Assembly: GCA_965221605.1 (NCBI GenBank)
Contig: CBDCSK010000015.1
Span: 620,001-684,000, forward strand
Length of the DNA stretch: 64,000 nt
Source of the DNA: Aldehydirespirator sp965221605
GTDB taxonomy: Bacteria > Actinomycetota > Acidimicrobiia > Acidimicrobiales > Aldehydirespiratoraceae
Reading direction: 5' to 3'
The notes beneath the pieces are model-generated. The model was not told where the DNA came from. It searched no databases and saw only the letters and a program-made list of their open reading frames with translations. A program made the position numbers and the translations under genes. This document shows, one piece after another, positions 24,404 through 32,816 of the stretch. Every line of letters begins with the position of its first letter. Position 1 is the first letter of the stretch.

Positions 24404-26164
24404 ATGACCGTCATAGAGGTGAGTTTCCTCACCGGTCGCTATAGCGCTACGGCGCACCACGATCGCCAAGAGCCCGAGTGGCCCCCACACGGTGCCCGGC
24501 TGTTTTCCGCGATCGTTGCTGTTTGGGCGGATTCCGACCCTCCCGAGGCGGTCGAGCGCGCCGCGCTTGAGTGGCTGGAAGCGCAGCCTCCTCCGCGCAT
24601 CACAGCACCGGAGGCAGTCCGCCGCCGTGTGGTCAGCCACTTCGTGCCTGTCAACGACGCCGCCGTCGTTCCTGCGGCTCAGTACAAGCGTCGGGCGGAC
24701 GAGGTGGAAGGTCTCATCGCTCAATGGGAGAACGAACTGGATGCGTCAGGAGGCGAGATCACGAAGAAGATCGAGAGGCTACAGACCAAGATCGACGCGA
24801 AGCGCAATGTCGATTCACTGGTGAGCGGCCCGAGAAACACGAATCCCGACTCCGCTGAGGCTCTGCTGCCCGACGGACGCGTCAAGAAGGAACGGTACTT
24901 CCCCTCGGTGACGCTGGTAGAGACGGCGACCGGTGGCGCTTCGACGAAGTCCGCTCGCCTCGTGAGCGGCGAAGGCGCTCCCGCGACAGCCACGAAGCGA
25001 CTTCCAGCGGTGGTCTATGCGTGGGACGACAGCCCTCCGGTTGGCGTTGCTCAGGCGCTCGACGGTCTCCTGGCTCGTGTCACTAGACTGGGCCACTCGT
25101 CGTCCCTGGTGTCCTGCCGCTTGCGTGATAGTGCGCCCGTCGCCACACACATGCCGGGCAACGGCGCGGAGATGCTGCGATGGGTCCGGCCCGGGCAACT
25201 CGTGGCGCTTCAAGATGAGCATCGGCAGCATCAAGCCATCAGGCCCAGGAGCCTTCCGTTTCGCGGGGTGCGATACAGCGCGACGGTGCTCGACAGCAGC
25301 GATTCGGCCGAGACGGCGACCCCGGCGACGGCAGGTGACTGGATCGTGCTCGAACTGCGGCCGCCCAGGAGCCGGCCCATGACCCGCACCGTTGAACTCA
25401 CGCGGGTGTTGCGCAAGTCCGTGCTCAGCCATGTGCCGGACCCTCCGCCGGAGGGAGTCAGCGGACATAGGCACGACGGCAGGCCTACGACTTCACCCCA
25501 CATTGCCTTCCTCGCGTTGCCCAACGTCGGTCACCAGCATGGCGACGGCCGGATCATGGGCATGGCCATCTCCCTTCCACACGACTTGGGCGGCGCGGCG
25601 CGGAACGCCACTCTGCGCGGCATCGGCGCTTGGGAGAGCAAGCGCGCCGACCGGTCAATGCACCTGCAACTGGGACGCAACGGAACTGTCGAGATGCAAA
25701 GAGGCCACCCGCCCATTGCGCTTGTGAGCCTTCGCCCGGAGGTGTGGGCCCGCCCGTCCCGATGGTGGGCGTCGGCCACCCCTGTTGCACTGCCCGCGCA
25801 TCCCGGCAATCTCCGCAGAGCCGATCCCGTGGCCCGAGCGAAGGCTTGGGCGCGGGCCGAGGAGGCCGTCGCGAGGTCGTGTGAGCATGTCGGCCTGCCA
25901 CGGCCAATAGATGTGCGGGTGTCATTCGTGTCGCTCTTGACCGGGGCGCATCCGGCAGGCGACTTCCCCATCTTCAAGCAGGGCCGCCCAGAACACGGGG
26001 AAGTGGTTCGGCGACTCGTCCATGTAGCGGTCGAGTTCGCCGAGGAGGTACGCGGCCCGCTGATGCTGGGGAGCGGCCGATTCTTGGGCTTGGGACTCAT
26101 GGGGCCCATGGACGATGACCCCGATCAGCACTCCGAGGACGCCGATGGAGCGAGCGATGAGTGA
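24404..26164 (+). CDS. csb2: type I-G CRISPR-associated Csb2 (Cas5-Cas6-like)
   Basis: A 586-residue Csb2/GSU0054-type protein that merges Cas5 and Cas6 roles. It opens with MTVIEVSFLTGRYSATAHHD, continues with EWPPHGARLFSAIVAVWADSD, the helix-rich AQYKRRADEVEGLIAQW and the C-terminal PLMLGSGRFLGLGLMGP with the glycine-rich loop of RAMP folds. In known type I-G systems it cleaves pre-crRNA and caps the crRNA end. The gene starts three bases after csb1 and overlaps cas3 by 8 bp, so the operon is tightly coupled. Confidence 0.86.
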   Translation: MTVIEVSFLTGRYSATAHHDRQEPEWPPHGARLFSAIVAVWADSDPPEAVERAALEWLEAQPPPRITAPEAVRRRVVSHFVPVNDAAVVPAAQYKRRADEVEGLIAQWENELDASGGEITKKIERLQTKIDAKRNVDSLVSGPRNTNPDSAEALLPDGRVKKERYFPSVTLVETATGGASTKSARLVSGEGAPATATKRLPAVVYAWDDSPPVGVAQALDGLLARVTRLGHSSSLVSCRLRDSAPVATHMPGNGAEMLRWVRPGQLVALQDEHRQHQAIRPRSLPFRGVRYSATVLDSSDSAETATPATAGDWIVLELRPPRSRPMTRTVELTRVLRKSVLSHVPDPPPEGVSGHRHDGRPTTSPHIAFLALPNVGHQHGDGRIMGMAISLPHDLGGAARNATLRGIGAWESKRADRSMHLQLGRNGTVEMQRGHPPIALVSLRPEVWARPSRWWASATPVALPAHPGNLRRADPVARAKAWARAEEAVARSCEHVGLPRPIDVRVSFVSLLTGAHPAGDFPIFKQGRPEHGEVVRRLVHVAVEFAEEVRGPLMLGSGRFLGLGLMGPMDDDPDQHSEDADGASDE

Positions 26165-29100
26165 TCTCACAGCCGGTGATTTCGACAGGTATTTCCGGGA
26201 CGTTCACGGCCAACCGCCCTATCCGTGGCAGAGTCGCCTTACCCGGAAGGTGCTCGATGAGGGCCGATGGCCCGACGTGATCGACCTGCCTACGGGCGTC
26301 GGCAAGACCGCTGTGCTCGACACGGCGATCTTCGCACTTGCGGCCCGTCCTGACATCTCGCCCCGCCGGATCGTATTCGTCGTCGACCGGCGCATCGTGG
26401 TGGATCAGGTCTATGAGCGCGCCCGGTGCATCAGGGACAAGATCGCTGCGGCGACCGGCGGTGTCCTGGCAGACGTCCAGATGCTCCTGCGCGAGTTGAC
26501 GGACGCCGAGCCCCTAGGGGTCGCGGCTCTGCGAGGTGGCGTCCCGATCGATGGCGAATGGGCACTACGGCCCGAGCAGCCGTGGGTGATCGTGTCCACC
26601 GTCGATCAGTTCGGTTCGCGCCTGCTCTTCAGGGGCTACGGCGTCAGCCACAGGATGCGCCCCGTTCACGCGGGCCTCGCAGGCAACGACTGTCTCGTGA
26701 TCTTGGACGAGGTGCATCTGAGCCGGGCCTTCGCCGCGACACTGCGGGACGCGTCATCTGACGGTGCGGTGCCCTTGATGCGCTCGGTTGGTGGTGGCTT
26801 GCCGCGCCGCTTCCAAGTCGTGGAGATGTCCGCCACGCCCGCAAGTGAGTCCGGCTGGCGGTTCGAGTTGGAGGATTCGGACCTCGACCAGGCGCAGACG
26901 CTCAAGCAGATCGCAACGGCCCTGAAGCGGGCGAAGCTGGTTGAGATAGGCGGCACCCGTCCACCGCACGAGTCGGTGCCCAAGAAGGTCTTGGAGATCG
27001 TCAAGCAGGAATTGCCAGAGGATGAGTCCTTGAACAGTAGTCTTGAACCCGCGCAATTGGGAGACGGCGAGCGAAGCGTGGGCGTCATCGTCAATCGCGT
27101 CCAGACCGCCCGGCTGACCTGCGACACGCTGAGAGAGGCGGGCATCGAGACCTACCTGGTGACGGGCCGAATGCGCCCGCTCGACAGGGAACAAGTCCTG
27201 CAAGACATCAGCGAGAGTGTCGATCCGGATCGGAGCGAGCCGCTGGATCAGCGCACTGTGGTTGTCGCCACCCAAGCGATCGAGGTCGGTGCCGACTTCA
27301 GCTTCGACGCACTCATCAGCGAGGCCGCCCCCATCGACAGCCTGTGCCAACGATTGGGGCGCCTCGACCGACGAGGCACTCTCGCCGCACGGCGCGGCGG
27401 TCCAGCCCGATGCTGGATTCTCGGCGTGGCCTCGGCCTTGAACCCCAAGCGTCCCGATCCGGTCTACGGAGATGCCGCGCGGCGCGCATGGGAGGAACTG
27501 CAGACTCGCGCCGCAGATGGCGAGATCGATGTCGGCCCCGGTGCTGGCCTGCTTGCCACTCTTGGTCCTGACGCGCATGCACCGAAGCCGAAAGAGCCCT
27601 TGCTGCTTCCGACCCACATCGAAGCCTGGTCTCAAACCAGCCCTGAGCCCGTCGTGGACCCGCCGATCGCGGAGTTCCTGCACGGCAAGGAGCGACAGCA
27701 GGAGCCTGACGTTTCTGTCGTGTGGCGCTGGGATCGTACGCCCAGGGCGCTTGAGTTGGTTCCGCCCCGGCCGGCCGAGTTCCTGTCGGTTCCGATCTCC
27801 GCGGTCACGAGGTGGCTCCGCGGCTCCTCGGAGGTGCCAGTGTCAGACACCGCGGTGATGCCTCCGCACGAGGAGGGTCGGAGCGCGGGCCGCGCTCATG
27901 GCGACAGCCAGTCAGCGGTCCTGGCGCGGCAACGAGTGGTGCGCTGGGCGAGACACCAAGGCGCGACGACGGAACGAGTGGAGCATGTCGATGACATCAA
28001 CCCCGGAGATGTGATCGTCGTCGATCCGATGCTGGGCGGCCTGCACAACGGCACCTGGGATCCGACATGCCGCCCCGCCTCTCGGACAGCCGAGTCCAGG
28101 GGCGACGATCCGCCACCGGTTGAGGACTTGGGTGACGAGGCGCAAGTCGTTCACGGAAGGCGAGACGGCGATCTGCGTGGTGTACGGGCAACGCTGCGGC
28201 TGGATCAGCGTCTACGCGAGCGGATTGTGTCTGAGGGTGGGCGACTGCCTCCGGGTCCAGCTGATGAACAGGATGCTGAGTTGCCCCTACGCGGGGTCGT
28301 CAAGGACTGGCTCTCGGAGATGCAGAGCCTGCCGTCTCTTCCCGACTGGATGAAGCGGGTCGTCGGGCACTTCGTTGCCGAAGAACGGTTCGACATTGAG
28401 ACGGTCGAGTCCGAATCGGAGTCTCACTACTACGTACTGGTAGGCCGCTCAGTCGATCCGTCCGCTCTCGACGAGTCTGACGACGAGCCGTCCCTTACCG
28501 GCACCGAGACGCCCCTTCGCTGCCATCTCGCCGGTGTCGGAGCTCGGGCTGCGGACTACGGGTCGCGTCTCGGCCTGTCCACCGAGGTTGTGGCGGACTT
28601 GCGTCTCGCCGGGGAGTTGCACGACCTGGGCAAGGTCGACCCGCGCTTCCAGGCCCAGCTCCACGGCCACGATCCGGTGCGGATGGCTGAGTCGGAAGCC
28701 ACGGGGGAGCCGCTGGCCAAGTCGCTCCGGCGTGTTCGCCCGCATCCTCACAAGTGGCCACCGGTCCGTCATGAGTTCAGCAGCGTGGCACTGGCGCAGA
28801 GTGACGAGGCTTTGCTCAAACGTGCTCATGATCGTGATTTGGTTCTTCATCTCGTGGGAACCCATCACGGCTTCGGAAGGCCACTGCCGACGATCAGATC
28901 GGACGACAGGCCTCAGCAGCTGACGGCGGTCGGTTGGCTCGACGACGAGAGGTTCCGCCTCCGCGCTGCCGGCGGGTCTCATCAAGTCGAGGAGAGTGGC
29001 GGCCCTGTGTCCATGACCTTGTCTTCAGACCTCGCCGAGACAGCGCTCGCCCTGGAGATGGCGGACCGGTTCTGGCGATTGCAGGAGCGCTACGGGCATC

Positions 29101-29177
29101 ACGGCCTCGCCTGGCTTGAAGCCATCATTCGTCTAGCCGACCACCAGCAGAGCGCGGAGGAGGCACGACGTGGCTGA
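26157..29177 (+). CDS. cas3: Cas3 helicase-nuclease, type I-G (helicase then HD)
   Basis: About 1006 residues. DExH helicase motifs come first: Walker A LPTGVGKTAVLDTA (about residue 45), DEVHLSRAF, EMSATPAS, and the late QRLGRLDRRG motif VI. The HD nuclease is C-terminal: ELHDLGKVDPRFQAQLHGHD (His-Asp) and LVGTHHGFGRPLP. This order (HD after helicase) fits type I-G Cas3. It unwinds and shreds DNA marked by Cascade. The start ATG at 26157 overlaps the csb2 stop; the frame is open further upstream but that is shadow. Confidence 0.9.
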   Translation: MSDLTAGDFDRYFRDVHGQPPYPWQSRLTRKVLDEGRWPDVIDLPTGVGKTAVLDTAIFALAARPDISPRRIVFVVDRRIVVDQVYERARCIRDKIAAATGGVLADVQMLLRELTDAEPLGVAALRGGVPIDGEWALRPEQPWVIVSTVDQFGSRLLFRGYGVSHRMRPVHAGLAGNDCLVILDEVHLSRAFAATLRDASSDGAVPLMRSVGGGLPRRFQVVEMSATPASESGWRFELEDSDLDQAQTLKQIATALKRAKLVEIGGTRPPHESVPKKVLEIVKQELPEDESLNSSLEPAQLGDGERSVGVIVNRVQTARLTCDTLREAGIETYLVTGRMRPLDREQVLQDISESVDPDRSEPLDQRTVVVATQAIEVGADFSFDALISEAAPIDSLCQRLGRLDRRGTLAARRGGPARCWILGVASALNPKRPDPVYGDAARRAWEELQTRAADGEIDVGPGAGLLATLGPDAHAPKPKEPLLLPTHIEAWSQTSPEPVVDPPIAEFLHGKERQQEPDVSVVWRWDRTPRALELVPPRPAEFLSVPISAVTRWLRGSSEVPVSDTAVMPPHEEGRSAGRAHGDSQSAVLARQRVVRWARHQGATTERVEHVDDINPGDVIVVDPMLGGLHNGTWDPTCRPASRTAESRGDDPPPVEDLGDEAQVVHGRRDGDLRGVRATLRLDQRLRERIVSEGGRLPPGPADEQDAELPLRGVVKDWLSEMQSLPSLPDWMKRVVGHFVAEERFDIETVESESESHYYVLVGRSVDPSALDESDDEPSLTGTETPLRCHLAGVGARAADYGSRLGLSTEVVADLRLAGELHDLGKVDPRFQAQLHGHDPVRMAESEATGEPLAKSLRRVRPHPHKWPPVRHEFSSVALAQSDEALLKRAHDRDLVLHLVGTHHGFGRPLPTIRSDDRPQQLTAVGWLDDERFRLRAAGGSHQVEESGGPVSMTLSSDLAETALALEMADRFWRLQERYGHHGLAWLEAIIRLADHQQSAEEARRG

Positions 29178-30096
29178 TTCCGACTGCACGGTGTTGCGGG
29201 GCCTACCGGGGGACAATCCGCTGGGTTTCTTGGCTGCCTTGGGAGTTCAGGTGGCCCTGGCAGCGCAAGGTGACGAACACACCTTGCACTGGACCGACGA
29301 GCCGATTCCCCATCCGGTTGTATCGCCTTCCATCGGGCTAGATTGGATCGCCCGAGCTGCTGTCGGCGTTGCTCAGGAATGGCTCAGTGGCCCGGTGCTG
29401 TCAACGAGCATAAGTCAAACGCTCAAGATGGATGCGGAGGAAGTTCTGGACTATCTGAAGCGATGTAGAGGTCATGGAAGGAACGGCGTTCTTGCCCTCT
29501 GCCTAGTGGCGGAGGGTAGTCGATATTCGAGCGGGAATGCACTTGGAAAGTCAAAGCCCACTGAGTTCTACTTCACCGCAGCCCGCCAGCAGTTTCTTGC
29601 CATGGCGAGAGAAAGGCTCCAGAGTACGTCTGAGGAACAAATTGTCATGGACATCGTGGCCCCGTGGAAGTATCAGTGCGATGACAACAATTCACTGATG
29701 TGGGATCTTATCTCTGATAGGCATCATGCGCACAGCTCAGCAGATCCCACCGACAAGACGTTAAACCCCAAAGTGACGAATGCGGGCGCAGAGGCTGTCG
29801 CGATTCTCGGCTTGAGGCTCTTTCCTTGCTTTGGGTCAGACGGATCAATATTGACGACAGCGATTCATGGGAGAGGCAGGAACAAGCGTTTTCTCTGGCC
29901 TCTGTGGACCGTTCCCGCTAGTCCCCGCGCCGTGTCTTCGTTGGTGACACACGTTGCACCTTCGAGTGACGATAGAAGCCGATTGGATTGGTATCACGGA
30001 TGGGGCATCTCGCTCGTAATGGAGTCTCAGATTCGAAGCCGCGGACAGGGATTTGGGACCTTCGGGCCGCCTAAGGTTGTCTGGCAGCGTGACTGA
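29170..30096 (+). CDS. csb3: type I-G CRISPR-associated Csb3/Cas8-like protein
   Basis: A 308-residue protein with the N-terminal motif LRGLPGDNPLGFLAALGVQVALAAQ, characteristic of the small Csb3/GSU0052-like subunits of type I-G. No Csx17-type large subunit is present, so this is the best candidate for PAM reading or Cas3 contact. The GTG start overlaps the cas3 stop by 8 bp, and its own end overlaps cas4-cas1. Its middle (29400-30000) is visibly richer in A and T than the flanking cas genes. The exact Cas8 equivalence is not certain. Confidence 0.72.
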   Translation: MADSDCTVLRGLPGDNPLGFLAALGVQVALAAQGDEHTLHWTDEPIPHPVVSPSIGLDWIARAAVGVAQEWLSGPVLSTSISQTLKMDAEEVLDYLKRCRGHGRNGVLALCLVAEGSRYSSGNALGKSKPTEFYFTAARQQFLAMARERLQSTSEEQIVMDIVAPWKYQCDDNNSLMWDLISDRHHAHSSADPTDKTLNPKVTNAGAEAVAILGLRLFPCFGSDGSILTTAIHGRGRNKRFLWPLWTVPASPRAVSSLVTHVAPSSDDRSRLDWYHGWGISLVMESQIRSRGQGFGTFGPPKVVWQRD

Positions 30097-31726
30097 CGTT
30101 CCGGAACTCGTTCCGGCTCGGATGATCAACGAGTTCGAGTACTGCCCGCGGCTGTTCTACCTGGAGTGGGTGCAGTCGCGCTTTGAGCACAATCAGGACA
30201 CGATGGAGGGCATATACGTCCATCGGGCCGTCGATGCCGGCGGGGGCAGGATGGGCGAGGCTGGCGATCCGCCGTTCAGGAAGGCCAGGTCTGTCGAGCT
30301 GAGCTCTCAGCGGCTCGGGCTGATAGCGAAGGCCGACATCGTCGAGCAGCGGGACGGCAAGGTCGTGCCCGTCGAGGTCAAGAGGGGCCGTCCGCCTCTG
30401 CACGGGCCCGCCTGGATGCCCGAGAAGGTGCAGCTTTGCACGATCGGGCTCCTGCTGCGCGACAACGGCTACCAATGCGCGGAGGGTCAGATCTACTTCG
30501 CCGAGACCCGCAAGCGGACCACGATCCCCCTCGACGACATGCTGGTGGCGCACACGCTCCAGCTCGTCGAGCAGCTCCGCGAGGTCGCGTCTGATCCCCG
30601 TGCCCCGCCGCCGCTGGTGGACAGCCCGAAGTGCCCGAGATGCTCGCTGGTGGGCATCTGTCTGCCCGACGAGACGAACCTCCACGCAGGCCGGAGCATG
30701 GCTGCTCCCCGCCGTCTCACGCCGCGCGACTCGGCGGCGCGTCCGCTGTATGTGACCGAGCAGGGCGCCCGGGTCGGCATCCGCTCCGGCCGCGTCGTGG
30801 TCAGCAAGAACCGCGAGGAGCTCCAGCAGCTCCGCCTCATCGACGTCTCGCAGATCTCGCTCTACGGCAACGTCCAGGTGAGCAGCCAGATGATGCGGGC
30901 CGCGTTCCGCGAGGGGATACCGGTCTGCTGGTTCTCCTACGGAGGGTGGTTCCAGGGCATTGCCGAGGGGCTGCCGTCCAAGCATGTGGACCTACGCCGC
31001 CGCCAGGTAGCGATCGCGGCTCAAGCGGGCCTGCCGATCGCCCAGTCGATGATCGAGGGCAAGCTGCGGAACTCGCGGACATTCCTGAGGCGCAACGCCC
31101 GCTCCGACGTCAAGACGGTGCTGGAGCAGCTCAAGTCGCTGGCTGACGCCGTGGGCAACAGCGAGTCGATCGAGAGCTTGTTGGGAATGGAGGGCACCGG
31201 TGCCCGTCTGTACTTCTCGCGGTTCTCCTCGATGATCCGCGACCAGAGCCTGGGGCACTTCGACTTCAACGGACGCAATCGACGACCGCCCAAGGATCCC
31301 GTCAACTGCCTGCTGTCGTACGTGTATGCGCTCCTCACGAAGGATCTGACCGCGGTGGCCATCGCCGTCGGGTTCGACCCGTACCTGGGGGTCTTTCACC
31401 GGCCGCGGTTCGGCCGGCCGGCGTTGGCGCTGGACCTCGCTGAAGAGTTCCGCCCGCTGGTCGCCGAGTCGGTGGTGATCAACGTCATCAACAACGGCGA
31501 GATCAGCGAGAGGGACTTCCTGACCCGGGCCGGAGGGGTCGCGCTCACCCAGGACGGCAGGCGATCGGTGCTCGCCGCCTACGAGCGAAGGCTCGATACC
31601 GAGGTCACTCATCCCACGTACGGGTATCGGATCACCTATCGGCGTGTCTTCGAGGTCCAAGCCCGTGTGCTGGCCGCCCATCTGCTGGGGGAGGTCCCCT
31701 GCTACACCCCCTTCATGACCAGGTAG
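30089..31726 (+). CDS. cas4-cas1: Cas4-Cas1 fusion, spacer acquisition
   Basis: About 545 residues. The Cas4 half (to about 200) has the first Fe-S Cys in FEYCPRLFYLE, RecB-type nuclease residues in GLIAKADIVEQ and VPVEVKRGRP, and the Cys trio in PKCPRCSLVGICLPDE. The Cas1 half starts near LYVTEQGARVGIRSGRV and shows LLGMEGTGARLYFSRF (Glu), FHRPRFGRPALALDLAEEFRP (His and Glu). The fusion is a hallmark of type I-G, trimming and inserting prespacers with Cas2. It starts at a GTG inside the end of csb3 and is followed four bases later by cas2. Confidence 0.92.
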   Translation: MTDVPELVPARMINEFEYCPRLFYLEWVQSRFEHNQDTMEGIYVHRAVDAGGGRMGEAGDPPFRKARSVELSSQRLGLIAKADIVEQRDGKVVPVEVKRGRPPLHGPAWMPEKVQLCTIGLLLRDNGYQCAEGQIYFAETRKRTTIPLDDMLVAHTLQLVEQLREVASDPRAPPPLVDSPKCPRCSLVGICLPDETNLHAGRSMAAPRRLTPRDSAARPLYVTEQGARVGIRSGRVVVSKNREELQQLRLIDVSQISLYGNVQVSSQMMRAAFREGIPVCWFSYGGWFQGIAEGLPSKHVDLRRRQVAIAAQAGLPIAQSMIEGKLRNSRTFLRRNARSDVKTVLEQLKSLADAVGNSESIESLLGMEGTGARLYFSRFSSMIRDQSLGHFDFNGRNRRPPKDPVNCLLSYVYALLTKDLTAVAIAVGFDPYLGVFHRPRFGRPALALDLAEEFRPLVAESVVINVINNGEISERDFLTRAGGVALTQDGRRSVLAAYERRLDTEVTHPTYGYRITYRRVFEVQARVLAAHLLGEVPCYTPFMTR

Positions 31727-31730
31727 GACT

Positions 31731-32030
31731 ATGGCCGCTGGAAGGACGCGCTATTTGGTGAGCTACGACATCAGCGACGCCAAACGGCTCAGGCAGGTGC
31801 ACAAGACCATCAAGGCCTATGGCTGGCCGATGCAATACAGTGTCTTCATCTGCGATCTCGATTCCGTCGAGCTGCTGGTCCTGAAGCAGGAGGTGGGTAC
31901 GATCATCCACCACGGTGAGGATTCCGTCGCCTTCGTGAATCTCGGTCCTCCAGCCAACCGGGGCCGGGAGTGCTTCGACTTCATGGGGATCCGGTCGGAG
32001 CTCCCGACCTCTGGTCCCACGATCATCTGA
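31731..32030 (+). CDS. cas2: Cas2
   Basis: A 99-residue Cas2 with the ferredoxin-like pattern: first strand TRYLVSYDISDAKRLRQVHK with the conserved Asp, then YGWPMQYSVFICDLD and LKQEVGTIIHHGEDSVAFVNLG. Cas2 bridges two Cas1 dimers in the integration complex. It is last in the Cas operon and directly precedes the CRISPR leader. Confidence 0.93.
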   Translation: MAAGRTRYLVSYDISDAKRLRQVHKTIKAYGWPMQYSVFICDLDSVELLVLKQEVGTIIHHGEDSVAFVNLGPPANRGRECFDFMGIRSELPTSGPTII

Positions 32031-32200
32031 TGCGAGCGCTAGGTTGAGCCCCCGAGTCCCAAGGACCGCTCGAAGCCTTGCGGCGCAAGGCAAACCGCAG
32101 CTTGACAATTCACCGAACGGACCTTCGAAGCCCTTCGCTTCTTGCACCGCTCGCAAGGCTCCGCGAAAGGGGAGTTCAGAGACCCCGAATCAAGCAAGCG
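32031..32200 (+). promoter_or_regulatory. CRISPR leader
   Basis: 170 bp between the cas2 stop and the first repeat. It holds a TTGACA at 32102 that could be a promoter -35, with only a weak -10 (TCGAAG) 17 bp later. Repeat 3' ends (CATTGAAGG, GATTGAAAC) read on the plus strand, so transcription should run from here into the array. Confidence 0.6.
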
Positions 32201-32550
32201 GTTTGGCCGGGCAATTGCCCGGCCCTCCATTGAAGGGACGACTTCGCGCTTGGAGAACAGACGACCGGGCGCGTTTGGCCGGGCAATTGCCCGGCCCTCC
32301 ATTGAAGGATGACCGGAGCCGCTGCCAGCGGGTTTGGCCGCAATTGCCCGATTGAAGGCTGCCATTCTCGCGTTTGGCCGGGCAATTGCCCGGCCCTCCA
32401 TTGAAGGCACCCCCAGATGGACGCGACGCTGCGAAAGCTGCTGGTTTGGCCGGGCAATTGCCCGGCCCTCCATTGAAGGCTCGCCGGCCTCGACAGGGTC
32501 GCCTCCGCGGTGGGGTTTGGCCGGGCAATTGCCCGGCCCTCCATTGAAGG
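32201..32550 (+). CRISPR. CRISPR array A, six 36-bp repeats (one degenerate)
   Basis: Five identical 36-base repeats start at 32201, 32273, 32372, 32444 and 32515. Each begins GTTTGGCC, has the dyad GGCCGGGC-AATT-GCCCGGCC, and ends CCATTGAAGG. A sixth copy at 32332-32358 keeps the start and end but lacks 9 bases of the core. Spacers of 36, 36 and 35 bp separate intact repeats; the two beside the degenerate copy are 23 and 13 bp. It lies right after cas2 on the same strand, so it is served by the type I-G operon. Confidence 0.93.
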
Positions 32551-32563
32551 ATGGTCCTGGGAT

Positions 32564-32672
32564 GCCCGGCCCTCGGGCCGGGCGAGGATTGAAACAGGCG
32601 TGGATCCTGTTGTGGCTTCCATCGATCCGAAGGTGCAGCGCCCGGCCCTCAGGGCCGGGCGAGGATTGAAAC
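32564..32672 (+). CRISPR. CRISPR array B, two repeats of a different family
   Basis: Two copies (32564-32595 and 32640-32672) of a second repeat follow array A after only 13 bp. The core GCCCGGCCCT-(C)A-GGGCCGGGC forms a hairpin, and the copies end GAGGATTGAAAC; the first is one base shorter in the loop. One 44-bp spacer lies between. The ATTGAAAC end is the classic type I 5' handle. The distal position suggests an older or replaced array. Confidence 0.8.
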
Positions 32673-32816
32673 TCGGTCGCCTTGCATGACTTCCTGCCGG
32701 CCTCACTTTGGCTCGGTCGCGAACGTTGGCAGAAGAGAAACTGATCACCGCCAGCCGCTTGATCCAGTCGCTTATACTTTTGTCTTAGAAACTGTAAACA
32801 CACTCGGGAAGTCACC

